From positions 110,611 to 174,610 of the forward strand of contig NMRB01000169.1 of assembly GCA_002633025.1 (NCBI GenBank): a stretch of 64,000 nt of DNA, given 5' to 3'. The notes beneath the pieces are model-generated. The model had not been told where the DNA came from and did not search any database. It was given only the letters and a program-made list of their open reading frames with translations. Positions 57,926-64,000 of this stretch are shown here, in pieces. Within the stretch, counting starts at the first letter, position 1. Every line of letters begins with the position of its first letter. The position numbers and the translations under genes are program-made. This stretch comes from Notospermus geniculatus. Its lineage: Eukaryota; Nemertea; Pilidiophora; Heteronemertea; Lineidae.

Positions 57926-58442
57926 GAATTGTTGGAGAAATCTTCAATGAATTCTGATTCTGAGGAAAACGTCTCTACTCGTTAAATCAATGATCTGACT
58001 ACAAATAATGCACGAATTGATGAAAGTCATTCTCGTCTCTGAAGTACACTTCCTGTCATGACGGTAATTGAGTTGGATTGACACTTAATTTAAAACACAT
58101 CCCATCGGTTAAATGCCGTGATTTATAACCGTCTTCATTTTCTTTGTACAAATTAATCAGTTAAAATAGAAATGAGAGGAGTGTTTGGATCGCATCTTAA
58201 ATAAAAATTCACTTGATCGGTTTTGCACAATGTTTTCTTCTTCTCTGTTTATGGGATGGCTGCTTCATGTATAAAGAACAATAAGATGTTCTATGAAAGC
58301 CAGAATATTCCCATTCGGCTTTCTGGAAAATGTTCAAGTCGCATTTTAATGTATTGGGAAAATGATAATAATTAATGAACATTCCCCGAAGTATGATGAA
58401 ATCTCGTTGGCGGAAATCGTCCTCCAGCCAAATTTCATTACA
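57926..58442. other. No recognisable feature
   Basis: Unique sequence. Confidence 0.5.
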
Positions 58443-58447
58443 TGTAA

Positions 58448-58722
58448 CAGGGGCGGATCCAGGATTTTGAAATACGGAGGGCCGGTCACCATCAGCCACA
58501 GGCTGACGGAGTAGAGTCGCAAGGCGCGGAGCCACAACGGGGGTTTCCCCCAGAAAATTTTGAATTCCAGATGCACTTAGATACGATTTCCAAGCATCTG
58601 GGGGCATGATTTCCTCATCTATTTGCTCATTTTTTCGGAGTTAGTGACCCATTTTTTGTTGGTGTTCCAAAAATGGGGGGGGGGGCCGCGGCCCCCTCGG
58701 CCCCCCTCTGGATCCGCGCCTG
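58448..58722. mobile_element. CAGGGGCGGATCCAG-type MITE, 275 bp, TGTAA TSD
   Basis: Ends CAGGGGCGGATCCAG and CTGGATCCGCGCCTG, flanked by TGTAA at 58443-58447 and 58723-58727. It contains a poly-G tract and GGCCGCGGCCCCC. On the minus strand the known chance peptide GGRGGRGPPPHFW appears. I have seen elements with this TIR and a glycine/proline-rich translated interior in many animal genomes (recollection, not a search). No transposase. Confidence 0.85.
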
Positions 58723-58727
58723 TGTAA

Positions 58728-59710
58728 GTTGAATCATCAACAGACCGAGTCGGTCTTTGGCCTGAAATGTTAATTTCGATGCTCACATTGGGGCTATTTT
58801 CAAAATTCATGATTCCATTTTTCATGGAAAGCGCCGAAAGTACAGCGTACGAACTCCCGGTCCCGGCCAAGGACGCAGGACTGTAGGCGTGGATCAGTAG
58901 TCGACTCAGCCCGGCCTCAAAAGAGGTATAAAACTGCTTAATGTTCATTACCTGTTCATCAGAAATTATTGAACCTACGCCCTCTGCTGTAGATGTGTGC
59001 ATGTATAGACGTTTTGGGGACGACGACAGGGATATTTACTTATAGACCTGCATGTCGGCCCATACCTACACTGGCCTACACTGTGTAAAGATCTGGCAGG
59101 ACGTTAGGAGGTCGAAGGTCCATACGTACGAAGTTATAAAATTTTGGAAACTTTGTAACCCAGAATATGATCATTTGGTTAAAGATGGGGTCATAAGCAC
59201 TCAGTAAAGAATACGTTGACTGAAGAGTTCCATGCAGAAAAAACATAGTTTTTGAGGTCGAACGCGCTTGAGGAGAGTAAGGAGAGTTCCCGTCGACAAG
59301 CGTAGGGCGGATGCTGAGGTCGAATTGCTGACATTGCAGGAAACCATTAGTATCGAATCTATTCTGCTAAGTGTTCTCGGATTCATGCCAAGTAAAGACG
59401 AGGAAAGAAAAGTAGTTCAAACAGCCTTTGTGAAGAAAACCTTGAGGCTACTGGAGAGATTTTTATCTTTCGACATGTTCAACAACGACAACAACTACTG
59501 CTGTCAGCAGGGTAGATATAAAACGAGACTAGAATCGAAACGGTGATGGTCGAGATAAAACAGGCTACATGGTGGGTGATGCTTGGCACGTGAACATTTC
59601 AGTGACCAAATCGCAGCCACGTAGATCGCTGTGGAATGGTCACTAGATTGAAGGCCTTGAGGTCTTCTCGTGGAAGCATGCATTCGAAAGCCTAATAGAA
59701 GCAGAGAATT
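58728..59710. other. No recognisable feature
   Basis: A 92-codon plus-strand frame at 59268-59546 reads smoothly and contains good acceptor-like words (TTGCTGACATTGCAG), but I recognise no protein. I do not call it. Confidence 0.4.
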
Positions 59711-59835
59711 CAGGGGCCATATTCATAAAACCTTGCTAGGGCTAGTTACTTGCTAAAGTGGCCAGTTTGTACAGGCCAATGTACACAACTAGCAACCAAC
59801 TATGAGCTGGCAAGGTTTTATGAATATGGCCCCTG
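59711..59835. mobile_element. Hairpin MITE CAGGGGCCATATTCATAAAA
   Basis: CAGGGGCCATATTCATAAAA and its complement end a 125-bp hairpin with CCTTGC..GCAAGG and CTAGTT..AACTAG arms. The terminal 20 bp match the CTTAAGTC family's end theme, but the interior is unrelated, so one end-type supports several hairpin lineages. Confidence 0.82.
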
Positions 59836-61961
59836 AAATTCTGTGATACATGCCTCTTTTTATCGATCATTCACAGTTTTCATACATGTAGGTCGTCGTT
59901 GAACATAAAAGGAGCTCCTCGTACGAGAATATCGGAAGAAAAAAGAACAATAGCGATATGCTTAGTATTCTAATCTTGCCTTTGCATTTTTGGCATAAAA
60001 CTACCTTTTTAATCGGGGTACCGTTCGTGGCGGCCGTAAAATAGTGGCCATTCTCGACGGATTGAGAACAAATTTGACATATTTTTGTGGTCTGGAACTA
60101 AGGGCATCGTACATGTATATGAGATGAAGATCCAGGCCAGTTTCTGCGGAGAGCAGCAAGCATTTCTGCACTGCACTGTTCCATCCCGCAAACCCCTTCT
60201 TCTTAGGGCCATTACCGATGTAATGTACATGTAGGCCTACACATAATGTACATATACATTTGGTGCATGGAGAATAGGGAACATCCTCCACGCTGGAGTC
60301 GTCACTCCAGTTCATTTCGCCTTTGCTTTGTACAACTCACACAAGATGTTCTTCAGACGTCTCGTCATAATGTAAATGTACAGAGAACCTGTTGAAAAAA
60401 GCGGCAGAGCAGCATTTGGAGAAAAGCATCGTCGCTCACCATCTAAGCAATCTTACTAACAACAAATCCATGTTACCGAAAGGTTTTTGGTGCTTTCAAG
60501 TAGTATCGATCCCACCACAATCGATAGTGTCTGCTCCTTACAGAAAGAAAGGAGTAGAATTATCCAAGTCATTCGGTGATACTCCATCAGGAATGAGTTG
60601 TTCTTTTCCACATCTAAGCCGATCACGGGGGGAGGGGGGTTGACGATCCTCTTTTTGAGTTTGTCCAATCAGAGGAGCACAATCCTGTTTCTTCACTATG
60701 GAACCAGAGTTGGTGCTGGTCTTTTCTGTAGTGAAAGTACAGCAGCTATCACAAGAGGTCATCAAGGTTATTTCGTTGCAAATGTACAATTCGGAATATG
60801 CGCCAATGGCCAAGGTGGAATCGGGGGCATCACCGATGAAAACTAGAACCGTGGAGATATGAACGGTAACGTAACAACAACAATCTTGAGGCATGAAAAT
60901 ATTTTGAACATATCGTGCAAATGGAATATCAATGACATTTCCTCTAAAAATGCCAAAGGAAAATGTCTAAAGATGAAAGTGACTGGCAAAAATACCACTA
61001 AGGTTTAGTGACATCGAGATGAGGCTCTCTAAGGAAGTTAATGGCGTTGTCAATCTGTTAACATCCGACCAAGACTACATGAGATCTTTGAGTTTACTTT
61101 CCGTTGAAGGCCTCCTAATGGAAGGGAGACTTCCGATGTAGAATCTCCACCAGGTGCTAGAGAAAAGCTGATCGGGGACCATTAGCTTTACCATCGGAAG
61201 TCATTGCTCTATGGCTAAGCTATCTGATACCCGTGTCCATTGACTCGCTGCTATTTAAATGCCATCATCTTGTGATGATGTAGCCCATATGATAACGTTG
61301 AGAGATTTCTGTTCTAAAAACCCATTTCGGGTGAATTCAGACCGTGTTATATCAAATCGAATGAAATGAATCTTGTACAATATTTTCACAACATTCTGTT
61401 TTTTCTGTCCCTTGGCTACAAATGATGGTTTGAGAGGGCGTTAAATTCATTACTTTGCAACAATATTCAAATCCTATTTCAAAGTTGCACATCGGATGAC
61501 AAAATGCGATTCGGTTTCACTGAATGAATACGCAGCACGCAGGGAGGCACTCCCTCGGGGACAAAATTTGCTTTCTCAATTTGCAATTTTGAGTAATCGG
61601 CTGTTAACAGAAGTAAATTTTACTCTCACTCTGTGGATTACGTTGTCGCCCGGGGACAGGCCTCGGGCGTCTGCAACTTGCAAGGATCCTATCTTCATCC
61701 CGCAGAAACTCAATTTGAATCCATCGACCAATAAAAACCGAGCTTCTATAGTGAAAAAACATACGCATTATTTCATTGGCGGATTTCGATTGAAATGTTA
61801 TCCCGAAATTGCTTTCGTTTAAGGCTATTGTAGGTATTCGCCATTCCGTATGATGTGAAGGTTGTTTAATATCGCAAAGTGCGAAAAGGGGAACATTACT
61901 CTCATTAAATCATTCAGAGGAGGAATTTCCATGAATAATTCTGATTTACTTGGCGGAAAAG
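59836..61961. other. Unique sequence
   Basis: Overlapping frames on both strands at 60392-60894 lack family signatures. I see no repeats or RNA genes. Confidence 0.45.
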
Positions 61962-62158
61962 AAAAGGCACCATCCCAGTTGGGTATAATAATATTACTTT
62001 ATTTAAAACCACCACTGGCCTTGCACAATGGTTCGTAAAACGAGCGTATTTTGCGCTGTAGATATCAGTATCTACAGAACGTAGGAAAAAAGGCACCAAT
62101 CTTAGTAACGTTATAGGGTATAATAATATTACTTTATTAATCAAACCATCACTGGCCT
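61962..62158. repeat. Direct repeat, about 65 bp, two copies
   Basis: AAAAGGCACCA.., GGGTATAATAATATTACTTT and AAACCA.CACTGGCC appear at 61962-62020 and again at 62086-62158 with small indels. An 18-bp palindrome (GTAGATATCAGTATCTAC) lies between. Confidence 0.8.
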
Positions 62159-62263
62159 ATTCGATGCCCGAGCAACTAGTTTTTGCCCCTGATGAAAGGT
62201 ATTTTGTTAAAAATGTGGTGTTTTTTTTTACTTTCTTTCACACGTTCCAACGGTGAAACCTCT

Positions 62264-62396
62264 CGCTCTTAGCCAAAAAGGTTCTTTAGGGGTTCTTTGT
62301 GCTACACCAGAGGAACCCCAAGGTTCTACATGTATATAGAACCTTCTGTGAAGAACCCGAAAGGGTTCCATATAGAACCTTTCTGTCGCCAAAGAA
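62264..62396. mobile_element. AAAGGTTCTT MITE, truncated copy 2
   Basis: Begins CGCTCTTAGCCAAAAAGG and follows the left half of 2584-2850 to GTCGCCAAAGAA. It stops where CACTGTAAAAACGAATGG begins, which resembles the CACTGTAAAA ends seen at 38825. The other half is missing, so a second event removed or replaced it. Confidence 0.82.
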
Positions 62397-62491
62397 TCAC
62401 TGTAAAAACGAATGGGCTCGAGAGACCCATGATTTTGTCCACTACCTGGACACATGGGTTTTGAAACGTGTTCAATGGAGAATGGGTNGAC

Positions 62492-62785
62492 GGTTCCTTT
62501 TGATGACCAGCGCCGCCGCCCATCCAAGATGGCGGCTATGGTGGCCATCTTGAAATTGGCTTCCGTTGATTAACTTGAGAACGCTTTGCACAATCAACCT
62601 GAATTTTTTGGTGACAGTTTGCCTCTATGAGGGGAAGGTTCCCTTCGATGACCAGCTCTGCCGCCCATCCAAGATGGCGGCTATGGTGGCCATCTTGAAA
62701 TCGAGTTTCCGTCAATTAATTTCAGATTGCTTCGCCCACAAACAACATACAGTCGGGGGCATATGCCACGCTCTGCGTTGCTCTT
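62492..62785. repeat. Tandem duplication, 145-bp period, AAGATGGCGGC motif
   Basis: GGTTCC..TT.GATGACCAGC then GCCGCCCATCCAAGATGGCG and GCTATGGTGGCCATCTTGAAA occurs at 62492 and 62637. The central 55 bp are almost identical; the outer parts are diverged. AAGATGGCGGC is a strong YY1-type site, and AAGATGG..CCATCTT forms a hairpin in each unit. Confidence 0.82.
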
Positions 62786-62920
62786 GTTGGCAAATACATT
62801 TGATTAATGTCATTCCTTAGCAGACAAACTTGAAATGGGGTGTCGGGATATCTTATACTTCAGTTGTACCAGTAGCAATGTGTCAGTAAAAATGTGGCTC
62901 ATCTATTTATAACTCCTTTA

Positions 62921-63180
62921 CACTCTTAGCCGAAAAGGTTCTTTGGTGCCACACCAGGAGAACCCTCTGATTTAAGAACCCTCGGGTTGTTTAAGAACCC
63001 CTAGAGGTTCCAGTAGAACCTTTCCCTCAGAAAAAGGTTCTATCTGGAACCTTTATGGGTTCTTTGGCGACAGAAAGGTTGGAACCCTCTCGGGTTCTTT
63101 ACAGAACGTTCTATATAGAACCTTGGGGTTCCTCTGGTGTGGCACAAAGAACCCCTAAAGAACCTTTTTAGCTAAGAGTG
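62921..63180. mobile_element. AAAGGTTCTT MITE, full copy 3 (inverted relative to copy 1)
   Basis: CACTCTTAGCCGAAAAGGTTC to GAACCTTTTTAGCTAAGAGTG; its reverse complement aligns over the full length with 2584-2850 (about 90% by eye). The left flank is TA; the right flank is TG, a mutated duplication. It has two small deletions in the right half (for example at GGTTGGAACCC). Confidence 0.88.
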
Positions 63181-64000
63181 TGAGTAAAAATCGTGGATGT
63201 CAGAAAAACAAAATAACTCGTAAAATCTGCGGTCCATTTCAAGTCTGCAACTGAGAACAACTCATTACGTTCAAATTGTATGCTTGTGTGCCTTTGACTT
63301 TATGACGGGGCTTCTGAGAACAGCCCCTAGATGTCCAATTGAATTCTTCAATTAAATCCATCGTGTCTGGCGCCGCTGGCGATGTCTTGCTGTCGTAGAC
63401 GTATAAACGAGAGTTCAACGCCCACCGTAAGCCAATATTGACCTTCTCGTCATGCCTGGCGGCCAAAGAGGAACTTAATCCTTATCCATCAGGGACAGGA
63501 CTGTCGTATTAACCCTTGGGACAAGGTCTCGCGTGTTGAACCTGTGGAGAGGAGAGACAGTGATGACTAAATTGTATTTGAAACATGGCTGGCAGGGAGA
63601 GGAGTGCCACCATCCACAGCACACAATTCACTGTCGTGATCTGCTGTACCTATATGACTACAATCATTGCAAATTGCGTAATAACAAAACTTCTATTTCG
63701 TTTTACCATTTTGACGAGAATTTCAACAAAAACGTTCACGAGTCACCTATACCCTGTGCGTATGCCTCCATTGAAAAATAGCATGATAACTCTAGGTCCA
63801 AAAACACAAATACGCCTCTTCTATGATATTTTAGGAGTTAGATGCATACGATTATTCTTTGGGGACCTAAATAATAAGAATCGTCGAAATACTTAGCTCT
63901 AGACTCATAAGTATGAAGTTCCACACTTACATAACCCAAATACTCTTTCCCAATCGGGTGGAAGGGTAACAGCTGCTTTTCTATTATTCAGCACCACTGT
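63181..64000. other. Unique sequence to window end
   Basis: No feature is seen; overlapping frames at 63533-63896 lack domains. Confidence 0.5.

Noticed and set aside
58619-59002. Glycine/proline-rich protein on the minus strand
   Set aside because: The frame comes from the CAGGGGCGGATCC element, a non-coding repeat often mistranslated as protein.

Overview
This is eukaryotic, non-coding, repeat-dense DNA. No stretch reads as a convincing protein-coding gene. The longest open frames are 174 codons (42300-42824, +) and 153 codons (56889-57350, -), about what chance gives in 64 kb of this composition, and neither shows a family I recognise. I see no rRNA gene and no intact tRNA gene, only tRNA-derived SINE-like heads. 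The many ACATGT/TACATG tracts, the abundance of short foldback elements and the lack of operons suggest an animal, probably a marine invertebrate such as a lancelet, echinoderm or hemichordate. That is an impression from sequence style, not a homology result. Single N bases at 12113, 18526, 25732, 39089, 42123 and 62488 often sit at repeat edges and may be gap placeholders.

The dominant content is small non-autonomous DNA transposons (MITEs, foldback elements), about 40 of them. Many can be delimited to the base by target-site duplications (TSDs). The classes visible are: TA-flanked mariner-like elements (2584-2850, 14454-15559, probably 3668-4690); elements with 9-10 bp TSDs, resembling Mutator-type insertion (2031-2531, 9204-9603, 29950-30333, 35654-35905, 38861-39271); TTA-flanked, PIF/Harbinger-like hairpins (19387-19516, 46279-46523, 56067-56562, 57395-57534); and an AGGGAGGTTT family with 3-bp AAT/ATT duplications (36720-37300, 48033-48154, 48562-48712, 49507-49662, and a diverged host copy 49143-49678).

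Region by region: 0-5.9 kb holds foldback elements and a nested tRNA-like segment. 5.9-16.0 kb is a direct triplication of a 2.3-3 kb unit (copies A, B, C) whose copies differ by clean transposon insertions, giving natural empty sites. 16-34 kb is mostly unique sequence with a perfect 105-bp inverted repeat, a tRNA-SINE, a 17-bp minisatellite and several hairpins. 34-49.7 kb is the densest element zone, with nested insertions and alternating palindromes. 49.7-56 kb is repeat-poor and featureless to me. 56-64 kb again carries elements, including a CAGGGGCGGATCC-type element and three copies of an AAAGGTTCTT-rich MITE.

There are no genes here to form a pathway. The biological interest lies in element families, their insertion histories, and regulatory-looking motifs carried inside some of them.
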